From NCBI GenBank assembly GCA_036563645.1, contig DATCMA010000028.1, forward strand, positions 124,001-188,000: a stretch of DNA of 64,000 nucleotides, read 5' to 3'. Position numbers and translations under genes: made by a program. The notes under the pieces were generated by a model. The model searched no databases and had not been told where the DNA came from. It saw only the letters and a list, made by a program, of their open reading frames with translations. Shown here in pieces: positions 51,674 through 60,805 of the stretch (position 1 is the first letter of the stretch; every line of letters begins with the position of its first letter). The DNA comes from DATCMA01 sp036563645 (GTDB lineage Bacteria; Actinomycetota; Actinomycetes; Mycobacteriales; Micromonosporaceae).

Positions 51674-52561
51674 TCACGACGCGTCGTGCTCGCCGTTCTG
51701 ATGTCCATTACGGACGATCAACAATGGACAGTTTCCGTGGTGCAGCACGGCTTGGCTGACGCTGCCGAGCCGCAGCCCGGGGAAGCCCTCACGTCCGCGC
51801 GCCCCGACCACGAGGAGTTGCGCGTCGCCCGATTCTCGGACGAAGACCCGGGTGGGCCGCCCTTGCGCGATCCGGTACGTCACCCGCACCTGGGGATAGC
51901 GCTCCCGGAAGCGGGCCACGGTCGTGGGGAGCGCGAGGGCGTCCCCATCGCGAGAGCCTTTCCCTGCGGTCGCCACCTCCGGGGCCGGGTGCCGTCGGGC
52001 ATGGAGGACGACGAGCTCGCTTCCGCGCAGCGCCGCCTCCTCGAGCGCCATGTCAATCGCCGCCTCCGCGTACGGAGAGCCATCCACGCCGACGACCACG
52101 GGACCGGCGGGATTCTCCGCACTCCGCGCGACGAGCACCGGACACTCCGCGTGTGTGGCGACTTGGGAGGCCACCGAGCCGATGATCGCTCCGCTGAGGG
52201 GACCGAGGCCGTGGTAGCCGAGCACGAGGAGCGCGGCTCGGCGGGATTCGCGCAGCAGGACGGGCGCGGGGGCTCCGTCGACGATCTCGTGGATGACCGC
52301 GCGGTCGGGCGCGACGGTCATCGCCTCCGCCACCGCCTCAGCCATGATCCGCTCGGCCTGATTCCGGAGACCGCTACCAGGCGGCCCCGTGCTCGGCGGC
52401 TCGACGGAGACGCGCAGCATCGGCCAAACGAATGCGTGCACCAAGCGCAACGGGCGTCGCCGCAGGGCTGCTTCCCGCGCCGCCATCCGTACCGCGGCCA
52501 GCCCTGCGGCGGACCCATCCACCCCGGCGACGACGGGCGCGGTCGCGGCGGCGTCGGTCAT
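51674..52561 (-). CDS. Tandem-domain universal stress protein, second of four
   Basis: A 295-aa protein with two UspA domains. VLGYHGLGPLSGAIIGSVASQVATHAECPVLV and VVGARGREGFPGLRLGSVSQAVLHHGNCPLLIV carry the G-x2-G-x9-G-S/T nucleotide-binding motif. Related to its three neighbours but clearly diverged, so an old duplication. The ATG at 52561 begins at TDAAATAPVVAGVDGS. Confidence 0.9.
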   Translation of the reverse strand: MTDAAATAPVVAGVDGSAAGLAAVRMAAREAALRRRPLRLVHAFVWPMLRVSVEPPSTGPPGSGLRNQAERIMAEAVAEAMTVAPDRAVIHEIVDGAPAPVLLRESRRAALLVLGYHGLGPLSGAIIGSVASQVATHAECPVLVARSAENPAGPVVVGVDGSPYAEAAIDMALEEAALRGSELVVLHARRHPAPEVATAGKGSRDGDALALPTTVARFRERYPQVRVTYRIAQGRPTRVFVRESGDAQLLVVGARGREGFPGLRLGSVSQAVLHHGNCPLLIVRNGHQNGEHDAS

Positions 52562-52692
52562 CTCCGCCGCCTCCGCGGGACTCGCGGGTCCTCCCTGACC
52601 GCGTCCGGCCGTGCCACGGTCTCACCTTAGCCGCGCGGCGCGGCGCGGATCCGCCGATCGCGCGGCCTGATGCGCAGCTGGCCAGATGCCGG

Positions 52693-53517
52693 TCACGGGA
52701 GGCGGGCGGGCTCCCGCCCGACGGCCACCGGGCAGGCGGCGTGGTGGAGCATCGCTTGGGTCACGGAGCCCAGGAGGCGGGCTCGCCACCCGCGCGCGCC
52801 GACGACGAGGAGTTGCGCGTGGCGCGACATCTCCGTGAGGGCCTGGACCGCCGGGGCCGCGACGACCCGCTGGGTCACCGACACGGTGGGGTACCGGGCG
52901 AGCCACCAGGCGAGGGTGTGGTGGAGCACGGTGTGCGGCCCGCCGGTCACCTCCCGTTCGGGCCGACCAGCCTGGACGACGAGGAGCGGAGCCCGTCGGA
53001 GGCGCGCCTCTTCGAAGGCGAGGTCGAGCGCCGGTGCCGTCCCCGGCGAGCCGTCAACGCCGACGACGACCGGGGCGTGGGGGCGACGAGTGTCGTCGGC
53101 GACGATCACCGGGCAGGCGGCTCGGGCGGGGAGCTGGACCGCCATCGACTGCACCGGGATGTCCACCGAGGCGCGCAGCGTGCCGGTGCCGAGGACGAGC
53201 AGCGCGGCCCGCCGCGAGTAGTGCCACAGGATGGACAGCGGGGACCCGTCGATCACGCGGCCGGAGACGCGCAGGCCGGGGCAGGCGGTGCGGGCCGCGG
53301 ACACCGCGTCGGCCACGATCCGTTCGGCGATGTGGCGGGGCGATCCGGAGCGCCATCGCGCCTCGCGGGGTGGGCCCAGCGGCCAGACGAATGCGTGAAT
53401 CACGTGCAGGCACCGACCTCGCAGCGCCGCCTCCTCCGCCGCGAGACGAACGGCAGCATGATCGCCCCGTGGCGTCTTGACGCCGAGAACAACGGGACGC
53501 CTTTGTTCGCTGTCCAT
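52693..53517 (-). CDS. Tandem-domain universal stress protein, third of four
   Basis: A 274-aa two-domain UspA protein (VVLGVKTPRGDHAAV; VVVGVDGSPGTAPALDLAFEEARL). The second domain ends in LLVVGARGWRARLLGSVTQAMLHHAACPVAVG with the full binding motif, while the first is more diverged (VLGTGTLRASVDIPVQSMAVQL). The ATG at 53517 has GGAGGTGATC upstream; earlier in-frame codons lack a site. Confidence 0.9.
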   Translation of the reverse strand: MDSEQRRPVVLGVKTPRGDHAAVRLAAEEAALRGRCLHVIHAFVWPLGPPREARWRSGSPRHIAERIVADAVSAARTACPGLRVSGRVIDGSPLSILWHYSRRAALLVLGTGTLRASVDIPVQSMAVQLPARAACPVIVADDTRRPHAPVVVGVDGSPGTAPALDLAFEEARLRRAPLLVVQAGRPEREVTGGPHTVLHHTLAWWLARYPTVSVTQRVVAAPAVQALTEMSRHAQLLVVGARGWRARLLGSVTQAMLHHAACPVAVGREPARLP

Positions 53518-53682
53518 GGCGATCACCTCCGGGCTCGTCACAAGCCGGGGGAATGCCCTTCCATCATGCCCGCATTCCATGACGGAAATAGATCGCCGAA
53601 GACAGCGATTATCGAAGGCGAAATGTACATTTAATTGCCAAGAAATTCCGTTCCCCGCCAAGCTATCTCTCCACTGTGGATA

Positions 53683-54528
53683 TCACCGCGGAGCGCGTTC
53701 GGTAGGGGGAATGCGTCGCACGATCGCGGTGGGGCACGACGCGTGGCGGAGTACCGCTTGCGCGACCGGGGCGAGGGGAGCACTGAGCGGCCGGTGGCCG
53801 CACGCGCCGACGACCACGAGGCCCGCGTCGCGGGACAGGTCGACCAGCACGGGCGCGGGCGCGCCGTACCGCACCTCGCGAGAGACCCGCACCCCCGGGT
53901 ACTTCTCCTGCCACGGTTCGACGGTGTCGGCGAGGTGGACCGCGATCACGCCGTCCGGGTCGGACTCGTCGTCCGCGACGACCCGAACGACGATCAACTC
54001 GCTCTGTCGAAGCGCCGCGGCCTCGAACGCGAACTCCAGCGCGCGCTCGCCCCCCGCGGAGGAGTCCACGCCGACGAGCACCGGCCCCTCGTGGCGGCCG
54101 GCGGCGCGCCCGATGAGCACCGTGCACTCGGCCTGGCTGGCGACCTGAATCGCGGGGAGCTCCATCGATCCCGCCGTGTCCGGGGTCAGCTCGCCATCGT
54201 CGATCACGATCAGGTCGGCGAGGTGGGATTCGCGGAGGATGGCGGCGGTGAGGGTGCTCTCGTGGATCGCCGTGGAGAGGGTGAGCTCCGCCGCGACCTC
54301 GCGCGCGGCGGACGCCGCCCGCTCCAGCGCTTCCTCGGCGGCGGGATAGGAGCCCACCTTCCCGGACGCGTCGAGGATCAAGCCGCACACCAGCCGCAGC
54401 TCGTACCCCCGCAGGGCCGCCTCCCGCGCCGCGAGCCGTACTGCGGCGTCCGCCGCTGGTGTCGTGGTGACCGCCACGGCGACGCGCGGCATCCCGCCAC
54501 GAGGCATCCCTCCACGTTGACTCGGCAT
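53683..54528 (-). CDS. Tandem-domain universal stress protein, fourth of four
   Basis: A 281-aa two-domain UspA protein with a Gly/Met-rich N-terminal tail. Both domains are degenerate at the nucleotide loop: the first reads VIDDGELTPDTAGSMELPAIQVASQAECTVLIG and the second VVGACGHRPLSAPLAPVAQAVLRHASCPTAIV, missing the usual G-S. It may not bind ATP. The ATG at 54528 follows GGGGGC closely. It stands first in the row, divergent from the protease at 54850. Confidence 0.85.
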   Translation of the reverse strand: MPSQRGGMPRGGMPRVAVAVTTTPAADAAVRLAAREAALRGYELRLVCGLILDASGKVGSYPAAEEALERAASAAREVAAELTLSTAIHESTLTAAILRESHLADLIVIDDGELTPDTAGSMELPAIQVASQAECTVLIGRAAGRHEGPVLVGVDSSAGGERALEFAFEAAALRQSELIVVRVVADDESDPDGVIAVHLADTVEPWQEKYPGVRVSREVRYGAPAPVLVDLSRDAGLVVVGACGHRPLSAPLAPVAQAVLRHASCPTAIVRRIPPTERAPR

Positions 54529-54849
54529 ATCGCCCCCTTGCACAGCCGTTCTGACGCGACGCGCGGACCGGTGCCGTTATTCGGAGGCTATCGGCACGCG
54601 CGAACGAGCGACCTGGGAAAACCAGGGCGAAGTAGAGGAAAAGCGGTACCTCGGGCAACCGTCGTCCCTGGGACGGGCTCAGCTGAACGACCGAGCGCGA
54701 GCGCGTCTCGCGCGCTTCTCGAGGGGCGGAAACACAGGCGAAACACAAGAGACAGGCATATTTAAAGAAATCGACTAGCTTGGATGTGTCCACGCGGCGG
54801 CTACGCCGGTTGGACGGATCGTTGTCTCCCCGGGAAGAAGGGATCGTTC
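54529..54849. other. Divergent intergenic region between the USP row and the streptogrisin-like protease
   Basis: No gene is supported in 321 bp. A distinctly AT-rich stretch near 54755-54780 (CATATTTAAAGAAATCG) is probably the protease promoter area. GTCCC-T-GGGAC lies near 54664-54675 but is not the DosR-type half-site arrangement, so I do not assign it. Confidence 0.4.
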
Positions 54850-55977
54850 ATGCGTCCCCGCAGATTCGTCACCGCCGCAACAGCGATCCTGTTGACGGCG
54901 AGCGTGGTAGTCGGGCTTGAACAGCCCGCTGCCGCTGCCCCGAGCACCGACCCCGTTGCCGGTGTCTCCGACGACATTCTCGCGGCCATGCAGCGTGATT
55001 TGGGGCTCAATCCCGAACAGGCCAAAGCCCGATTGCGCAGTGACGCAGAAGCGGCTCGCGTGGAGCGGGCGTTGCGCGATTCCCTCGGCATGCGTTTCGG
55101 CGGAGCCTGGGTGCGGGCCGACGGCAAACTCGCCGTGGCGGTCACCGATTCCGCCGCCGCGGACCGCGTACGGGCCGCGGGCGCGGTACCGACGGTCGTC
55201 GCGCGCAGCGAGGCCACGCTCAACGGAATCAAAGAAGCCTTGGACGCCCGCACCGCACCCGAGGCGGTGACGAGCTGGTACGTCGACGTCACGAGTAACG
55301 CCGTCGTGGTCGAGGTCCTCCCCGGCGGCGAAGCGGCGGCTCGCGCGTTCACCGCCGGCGTGGGAGCCCCGGGCGCGATCCACATCCGGGTCGTCCACGA
55401 GACGCCCCGCGCCTTCTACGACTTCTACGGCGGCGACCCCTACTACATCAGCGGTGGGCGGTGCTCGATTGGTTTCGCGGTCGTCGGCGGTTTCGTCACC
55501 GCCGGGCACTGCGGCCGCGTTGGTCAGGCGGTCACCGGCCGAAACGGGGTGGCGATGGGCACCTTCGCGGGCTCGTCGTTCCCGGGCAACGACTACGCCT
55601 GGGTGCGGACCAACTCCAACTGGACCGGGATCGGCGCGGTGAACCGCTACAACGGCACAGCGGTGGCGGTCCGCGGATCCACGGAAGCGGCGATCGGTGC
55701 GGCGGTCTGCCGGTCCGGATCGACCACCGGGTGGCGCTGCGGCACGATCCTCGCCAAGAACCAGACGGTGCGCTACGTGGAAGGCACGGTCTCCGGGTTG
55801 ACCCGAACCAACGCCTGCGCAGAGCCCGGTGACTCGGGCGGCTCGTGGATCTCCGGCAACCAAGCCCAGGGCGTGACCTCTGGGGGCTCCGGCAACTGCA
55901 CCGTCGGCGGCATCACGTTCTTCCAACCGGTGAACGAGATCCTCAGCGCCTACGGCCTCCGCCTCGTCACCTCATGA
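54850..55977 (+). CDS. Streptogrisin-type secreted serine protease with pro-domain
   Basis: A 375-aa alpha-lytic/streptogrisin-like S1 protease. Signal peptide about 1-30, then a pro-domain (about 35-175) of the alpha-lytic activation type (GGAWVRADGKLAVAVTDSAAADRVRAAGA). The mature domain begins near 185-200 and has His220 (TAGHC), Asp248 (NDYAW) and Ser329 (EPGDSGGS). Three Cys pairs match the family. It degrades extracellular protein and is made as an inactive precursor. The ATG at 54850 has AAGGGA 6 nt upstream. A hairpin follows the gene. Confidence 0.93.
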   Translation: MRPRRFVTAATAILLTASVVVGLEQPAAAAPSTDPVAGVSDDILAAMQRDLGLNPEQAKARLRSDAEAARVERALRDSLGMRFGGAWVRADGKLAVAVTDSAAADRVRAAGAVPTVVARSEATLNGIKEALDARTAPEAVTSWYVDVTSNAVVVEVLPGGEAAARAFTAGVGAPGAIHIRVVHETPRAFYDFYGGDPYYISGGRCSIGFAVVGGFVTAGHCGRVGQAVTGRNGVAMGTFAGSSFPGNDYAWVRTNSNWTGIGAVNRYNGTAVAVRGSTEAAIGAAVCRSGSTTGWRCGTILAKNQTVRYVEGTVSGLTRTNACAEPGDSGGSWISGNQAQGVTSGGSGNCTVGGITFFQPVNEILSAYGLRLVTS

Positions 55978-56020
55978 GGTTTCCGTACCTGATCACCGTG
56001 TGACAGCCAGCCCTCCTGGC

Positions 56021-56065
56021 CGCGCAGGCCGTTCCGTCGGCGACCCGCCGCGGGCGGCCTGCGCG
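56021..56065 (+). terminator. Terminator hairpin after the streptogrisin-like gene
   Basis: CGCGCAGGCCG (56021-56031) and its perfect complement (56055-56065) enclose a 23-nt loop that contains a small inner hairpin. TTGTCACG follows. It lies about 44 nt after the stop codon. Confidence 0.65.
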
Positions 56066-56175
56066 TTGTCACGCCCGGGGTGCCTCTCCTCCCTGAAGCC
56101 GGCGAACCCGGTCGCGACCCGGGGCACCCAAGCACGGGCACGGTGACGACGCGTGGCATCCGCACGGGGGACGGA

Positions 56176-56298
56176 TCACCGCAGGGCGAGGTTGAGGAGC
56201 ACGGTGAGCACGATCGAGCCGAGCACCGAGAAGAGGATCATGAGTAAGCAGCCCAGTCCGCCGCCGAGGGGCCGGATCTCTACATCGCCGATACGCAT
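56176..56298 (-). CDS. Small conserved membrane protein, 40 aa
   Basis: The ATG at 56298 (AAGGAC 2 nt upstream) opens a 40-codon frame: MRIGDVEIRPLGGGLGC, then a single membrane helix LLMILFSVLGSIVLTVLLN. The strict IRPLGGGLGC pattern resembles small peptides I recall from other actinomycetes. A single hydrophobic helix preceded by a short polar stretch suggests an inner-membrane peptide of unknown role. Confidence 0.65.
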   Translation of the reverse strand: MRIGDVEIRPLGGGLGCLLMILFSVLGSIVLTVLLNLALR

Positions 56299-56529
56299 AC
56301 GTCCTTGATATACCCCACGGTGGTGGCGGACCCGGTCTGTCGTCACGATCCGACGCGCTCCCCACCCCTCGGCCCGGTGGGCGCCGACACCCTAGGCCGC
56401 TCGACGCCTCGGGCCCCGCGCGAGAGTTGGTTGTTTCTCCTCGCGGGCGATGTGCCGACCGCTAGGGTCGGAGGCGTTGCCGCTGTCCACCGCCTGGCCC
56501 CCGCCGGCTGATGTCAGGGAGCGCGGCCG

Positions 56530-57180
56530 GTGACCGAATGGGTGCATCACCTCTTGGGGTTGGACGGGACGCTGGTATACGTCCTCGTGGGGGTGCTCGT
56601 CTTCGCCGAGGACGCGTTCTTCATCGGCTTCCTCGTCCCCGGCGAAACAGCGGCGATTCTCGGCGGTGTCGCCGCCAGCCTCGACCACGTCTCGCTGCCC
56701 GGGATGCTGGTGTTGGTGATCACCGCCGCGATCCTCGGGGATGCGGTTGGGTACGGCATCGGCCGCTGGTTGGGGCAGCGTCTCCTCGAGACGCGGCCGC
56801 TGCGCCGCCAGGAGCACCGCCTGCGGCGGGCGCAGCGGCAATTGGCCGAGAAGGGCGGGGTCGCCGTCTTCCTCGGCCGATTCGTCACCTTCCTTCATGC
56901 GGTGATGCCGTTTCTCGCCGGGGTTGCGCGGATGCCCTACCTCCGCTTCCTCGCCTACAACGCCGCCGGTGGCGTGCTGTGGGGGACCGGGACGGTCTCG
57001 CTCGGCTACCTCGCCGGTGCTTCCTATGAGGCGATCGCCCGGCTCGCGGGGAACGCGGCGGCCGCCATCGCGGCGGGCATCGCGGTGATCGCGCTCGCCG
57101 TCTGGCGCGTGCGCCGGACCCGGCGCACGCGGGATCCGAGGGGCGCCCCGGATCAGCTCACCAGCGGATGGACTCCATGA
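56530..57180 (+). CDS. DedA-family membrane protein
   Basis: A 216-aa DedA/SNARE-associated protein with about five membrane segments. Family motifs are AFFIGFLVPGETAAILGG and, further on, GDAVGYGIGRWLGQRL, GRFVTFLHAVMPFLAG and YNAAGGVLWGT. DedA proteins affect membrane homeostasis and polar-lipid recycling. The GTG at 56530 has GGGAG 8 nt upstream. The 3' end overlaps the convergent Nudix gene by 23 bp. Confidence 0.9.
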   Translation: MTEWVHHLLGLDGTLVYVLVGVLVFAEDAFFIGFLVPGETAAILGGVAASLDHVSLPGMLVLVITAAILGDAVGYGIGRWLGQRLLETRPLRRQEHRLRRAQRQLAEKGGVAVFLGRFVTFLHAVMPFLAGVARMPYLRFLAYNAAGGVLWGTGTVSLGYLAGASYEAIARLAGNAAAAIAAGIAVIALAVWRVRRTRRTRDPRGAPDQLTSGWTP

Positions 57181-57592
57181 GCTCGAGACCGTCCCGCGCG
57201 GGCGGTGAGAGCGGGCGGGACTTCGCCTCCTCCAGCGGCACCCACTCGATGGCGTCCGAGCTGCCGCCGACCTCAATCACGCGCGGCTCCCCGTCGCCGA
57301 CGCGGGCGCCGAAGAGCAGCGAGACCACGTTCCAGCGGACGTTGTTGCGCTCCGCGAGATAGGAACGGGCGTCCAGGAGCCGCGCGTCGAGCACCGGTAG
57401 CCCCGCCTCCTCCGCCAGCTCCCGGCTCAGCGCCTCGCACGGCTGTTCGCCGGGGTCCATCCCGCCTCCCGGGAGGTGCCAGACCCCCGGTGGGAAGACG
57501 GGGGACGCCTCCGACAGCCGAGTCAACAGGACGGATCCGTCGCGGACGATCACGCCGTACGCGGTGACCCGTAGTCGGGGTTCCTCGTTCAC
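57158..57592 (-). CDS. Nudix hydrolase
   Basis: A 144-aa Nudix hydrolase that cleaves nucleoside diphosphates linked to another moiety. The Nudix box GGMDPGEQPCEALSRELAEEAG is complete, with the EExxGL helix and metal-binding Glu. VTAYGVIVRDGSVLLTRLSE and the C-terminal DAIEWVPLEEAKSRPL complete the fold. Its substrate is unknown. It overlaps the DedA gene end-to-end by 23 bp. Confidence 0.92.
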   Translation of the reverse strand: MNEEPRLRVTAYGVIVRDGSVLLTRLSEASPVFPPGVWHLPGGGMDPGEQPCEALSRELAEEAGLPVLDARLLDARSYLAERNNVRWNVVSLLFGARVGDGEPRVIEVGGSSDAIEWVPLEEAKSRPLSPPARDGLELMESIRW

Positions 57593-57760
57593 GTCGCCTC
57601 CCGTGTGTCCCTGTCCTGTCGACCGCTGTCACATACCCACCGCGCGCGGACGTCAATCCGCCGTCACTCGGGGTGGGGACGCCGGGCAGCGCCTCGGCCG
57701 GAGGGTCCGATTCAGGGCGAGCTGATCTCCAAATGGCAAGGTCGTTGGCTACTTAACCGG

Positions 57761-57790
57761 TTGACCTATATCGACGTTTATGACTACTCT
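57761..57790 (+). promoter_or_regulatory. Candidate promoter of the mannanase gene
   Basis: TTGACC (57761-57766) and TACTCT (57785-57790) are 18 bp apart, in an AT-rich patch about 90 bp upstream of the start. A short palindrome TTAACCGGTTGA overlaps the -35, possibly an operator. The match is moderate. No CelR palindrome is visible in this 284-bp gap. Confidence 0.45.
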
Positions 57791-57876
57791 GGGCGGCGCG
57801 CGCGGAGCTGGGTCGTCCTGTCCTGAGCCCTTCACCGGGGCTTCGTTCGTTCACGGGTCGTCACCCGAGGGAGACC

Positions 57877-59259
57877 ATGACGATCAGACTCAGTACCGCC
57901 GTCGCGGCCGTTCTCGCGCTCATCGCGTCCTTCGTCATCGTCACGCCATCCGCTTCCGCCGCCGTCGGCATCCGGGTGAGCGGAGGTCGAATCCTGGAAG
58001 CCAACGGCAATGACTTCGTGATACGAGGCGTCAACCACCCACACACCTGGTTCCCGACGCGAACCACCGCGTTCGCGGACATCAAGTCGCTCGGGGCCAA
58101 CACCGTCCGCGTGGTGCTCTCCAGCGGTGATCGCTGGACGCGCAACAGCCCCAGCGACGTCGCGAACGTCATCTCGCTGTGCAAGGCCAACCGGCTGATC
58201 TGCGTCCTTGAGGTGCACGACACCACCGGGTACGGGGAAGAGCACGCGGCGATCAGCCTCGACCGCGCGGTCGACTACTGGCTCACGCTGCGCGACGTGC
58301 TCGTGGGCGAGGAGAACTACGTCATCGTCAACATCGGCAATGAGCCGTACGGCAACCAGGGCTACGCGTCCTGGACGACCGACACCATCGCCGCGATCCG
58401 CAGGCTGCGGGACGCCGGCTTCCAACACGCGATCATGGTGGATGCGCCGAACTGGGGCCAGGACTGGTCGTTCACCATGCGCGATACCGCGGCCGCGGTC
58501 TTCGACGCCGACCCGCTGAAGAACACGATCTTTTCTATCCACATGTACGGCGTCTTCGACACCGCCGCGGAGATCTCTGCCTACCTCGACCGCTTCCGCA
58601 GCGCTCGGTTGCCGATCGTCATCGGCGAGTTCGGCCACGACCACTCCGACGGCGACCCGGACGAGGACGCCATCATGGCGTACGCCCAGACGCACGGCAT
58701 CGGTTACCTCGGCTGGTCGTGGAGCGGCAACAGCGGTGGCGTCGAGTACCTCGACATGGTCACCAACTTCGACGTCAACCGGCTCACCAGCTGGGGGCAG
58801 CGAATATTCCACGGGCCGAACGGGATCGCGGCGACCGCGCGTGAGGCCACGATCTACAGTGGATCGTCCCCCGCGCCCACGGCGTCACCGACGACCCCGC
58901 CGACCACTCCGCCCGCGACGCCACCGACCGCCGCGCCGACCACCAGCCCGCCCGGCGGGAACGGCTGCACGGCGACGTATCGGGTCGTCGGCCAGTGGCC
59001 GGGTGGCTTCCAAGCGGAGGTCCAGGTAACCGCCGGTTCCTCGCCGATCCGCGGCTGGACGGTGAGCTGGACCTTCGCGGACGGACAGCGGGTCGACCAC
59101 GTCTGGGGCGCGACGATCAGCACCAGCGGCGCGAGCGTGACCGCCCGCAACGCCGACTACAACGGCAACCTCGCCGCCGGAGGCAGCACCACCTTCGGAT
59201 TCCTGGGCTCATGGCACGGCACGAACAGCGTGCCCGCGGTGACCTGCACGGCGCGCTAA
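57877..59259 (+). CDS. Secreted GH5 beta-mannanase with C-terminal CBM2
   Basis: A 460-aa extracellular enzyme. The signal peptide ends near ASA (residue 28). The catalytic domain is GH5, probably subfamily 8 endo-beta-1,4-mannanase, with acid/base Glu156 (NIGNEP) and nucleophile Glu251 (IGEFGH). A Pro/Thr linker (about 330-355) leads to a family 2 cellulose-binding module with CTATYRVVGQWPGGFQAEVQV and GTNSVPAVTCTAR, including its disulfide Cys pair and Trp residues. It hydrolyses mannan while held on cellulose. GAGGGAGACC precedes the ATG. Mannan specificity rests on family resemblance. Confidence 0.9.
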   Translation: MTIRLSTAVAAVLALIASFVIVTPSASAAVGIRVSGGRILEANGNDFVIRGVNHPHTWFPTRTTAFADIKSLGANTVRVVLSSGDRWTRNSPSDVANVISLCKANRLICVLEVHDTTGYGEEHAAISLDRAVDYWLTLRDVLVGEENYVIVNIGNEPYGNQGYASWTTDTIAAIRRLRDAGFQHAIMVDAPNWGQDWSFTMRDTAAAVFDADPLKNTIFSIHMYGVFDTAAEISAYLDRFRSARLPIVIGEFGHDHSDGDPDEDAIMAYAQTHGIGYLGWSWSGNSGGVEYLDMVTNFDVNRLTSWGQRIFHGPNGIAATAREATIYSGSSPAPTASPTTPPTTPPATPPTAAPTTSPPGGNGCTATYRVVGQWPGGFQAEVQVTAGSSPIRGWTVSWTFADGQRVDHVWGATISTSGASVTARNADYNGNLAAGGSTTFGFLGSWHGTNSVPAVTCTAR

Positions 59260-59279
59260 CTCCGTCGCCCACCCCGCAC

Positions 59280-59311
59280 GGGCGCCCGGTGTACCAGCCG
59301 GGCGCCTCGTT
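59280..59311 (+). terminator. Terminator after the mannanase gene
   Basis: GGCGCCCGG (59281-59289) and its complement (59298-59306) form a 9-bp stem with an 8-nt loop, followed by TCGTTT. It begins 21 nt after the stop codon. Confidence 0.7.
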
Positions 59312-59314
59312 TAT

Positions 59315-59346
59315 GTGGCCCGGGGCGCTTACGTGGCCCGGGGCGC
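59315..59346. repeat. Tandem direct repeat of 14 bp
   Basis: GTGGCCCGGGGCGC occurs at 59315-59328 and again at 59333-59346, an 18-bp period. The second copy lies inside the 3' end of the following gene. Its role, if any, is unknown. Confidence 0.6.
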
Positions 59347-60636
59347 GGCCGGGGAGACAGGTGGGGGAGGGCTCGATTCGCGGCTAGCGGGCTGTTCGTC
59401 GGTGCTCACCAGCAAGCCGACGATGACGGTGATGGCGATGACCAGGATGACGATCAGCGCCGCAGTGACGATCGGCTGAGCCGGCCGGGGTGGGGGCGCG
59501 GTGCGCGCCGGCCGGGGCGGAGGGGGGAAGGGGGGAGCGGGCGTGACCGGGGGCGGCGGTGCCGCAGCCGACGGGGCGGGAGGGGGATTCGCCGTGGTCG
59601 GTGCGGGCCCGGCCGCCGAGGGGCGCGCGCCGTTCGCCGACGGCTGGTGGCCCAGGCCCGTCAGCTCAGGTGGCCACCAGGGGTCGGGGCCGTCAGGTTC
59701 CGGCGGTGGCGCGGTGGCGCGCCGCGACGGCGGCGGGGACGGATCGAGGAGCGGATAGAGGTCGATCGGCGCGATCGGCTGGCCCGCCGTCGGTGGGGCG
59801 GTGGTGGCCGTCGACGTCGACCGCGGCGTCGTCGGTGGCGCGGTCGCGGCGGCCGGGGTCGGCTCCTCCGCTGACGACGCCGGCTCGCGGGGGCCTGGCC
59901 GGTCGGTGGGCCAGGGCGCGGGTTCGGCGGACGTCGACGGCTCGCAGGTGTGCCGACGGCGGGCGGGCGCGTCCGTCAGAGCTGCCACCTGGATCGCCAG
60001 GGGATGCTCCGCGGGCAGGTGGGCCTGGCTGAGCTCGCGGGCGAGCGACAGGCTCCGCTGCGCCTCGGCGGTCTGGCCGCAGTCGCGTTGCATGGTGCCG
60101 AGCCGCGCGAGCATCTTGATGCCGGCTGGGTGTCCTTCGCCGTGCGCGGACTGGTGGAGCTGCCAGGCGCGGTGCAGCCGGCGGCGCGCGGTGTCGCATT
60201 GACCCCGGGCGTACTCGACGGTGGCGAGGTCGGCGTGGGCGGCCAGGACCCGCAGCGACGTCGGGCCGTCGATCTTGACTAGTTCGGTGATCACCTCGCG
60301 GTAGAGGTGGATGGCGCGGGCGTGACTGCCGACCCGGTGCAGCACCGCGGCCAAGGTCGCCGTCGCGGCGATCGCCCGCTCGTCGTGAGGGCCGAAGAGC
60401 TGGCGGGTGGCGGCGCAGGCGAACGCGGCCCACGGGCGGGCGGCGGCCGGATCGCCACGGGCGACCATCACGCTCGCCTGTAACCCGGCTGCGGTGGCCA
60501 CCTCCGGGGACGCTTGCGCCGGTTGGGGATCGACGGTAGCGAGCGCCGCGTCGAGAACCTCCTGGGCGCCGGCGAGGTCGCCGGTGGCCACGAGGTGCTG
60601 GGCCCGCGCAATGACGTCGCTCAACGCGAGGGACAC
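59329..60636 (-). CDS. TPR-domain protein with Pro-rich region and C-terminal membrane anchor
   Basis: A 435-aa protein. Residues 5-210 are helical pairs of TPR type (LGTMQRDCGQTAEAQRSLSLAREL, AVLHRVGSHARAIHLYREV). Residues 215-375 are Pro/Ala/Thr-rich low complexity. A membrane segment (IVTAALIVILVIAITVIVGLLV) and short tail close it. A cell-wall or membrane scaffold role is plausible, but no partner is visible. The GTG at 60636 is the best start, though its ribosome site is weak. The Pro-rich part is compositionally biased and could be extended by slippage. Confidence 0.65.
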   Translation of the reverse strand: MSLALSDVIARAQHLVATGDLAGAQEVLDAALATVDPQPAQASPEVATAAGLQASVMVARGDPAAARPWAAFACAATRQLFGPHDERAIAATATLAAVLHRVGSHARAIHLYREVITELVKIDGPTSLRVLAAHADLATVEYARGQCDTARRRLHRAWQLHQSAHGEGHPAGIKMLARLGTMQRDCGQTAEAQRSLSLARELSQAHLPAEHPLAIQVAALTDAPARRRHTCEPSTSAEPAPWPTDRPGPREPASSAEEPTPAAATAPPTTPRSTSTATTAPPTAGQPIAPIDLYPLLDPSPPPSRRATAPPPEPDGPDPWWPPELTGLGHQPSANGARPSAAGPAPTTANPPPAPSAAAPPPPVTPAPPFPPPPRPARTAPPPRPAQPIVTAALIVILVIAITVIVGLLVSTDEQPASRESSPPPPVSPAAPRAT

Positions 60637-60805
60637 GCCCAATCGTGCGCGTCTGACGACGAGGAGTACAAGAGGAGGACGTGCCGGAGTTCACCGGTGT
60701 CGCCGATCGGTGAGACCGGAAACGATTCCCCGCGCCCTGTGTCGATCACCGCCGCGCGTCGTGCCCGGCTGACGCCGCCGCCTCGGGCTCGCTAGAACGG
60801 CAAGT

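Noticed and set aside
54664..54675. DosR-type box before the USP row
   Set aside because: The half-sites GTCCC-GGGAC are in the opposite order to the GGGAC...GTCCC consensus.
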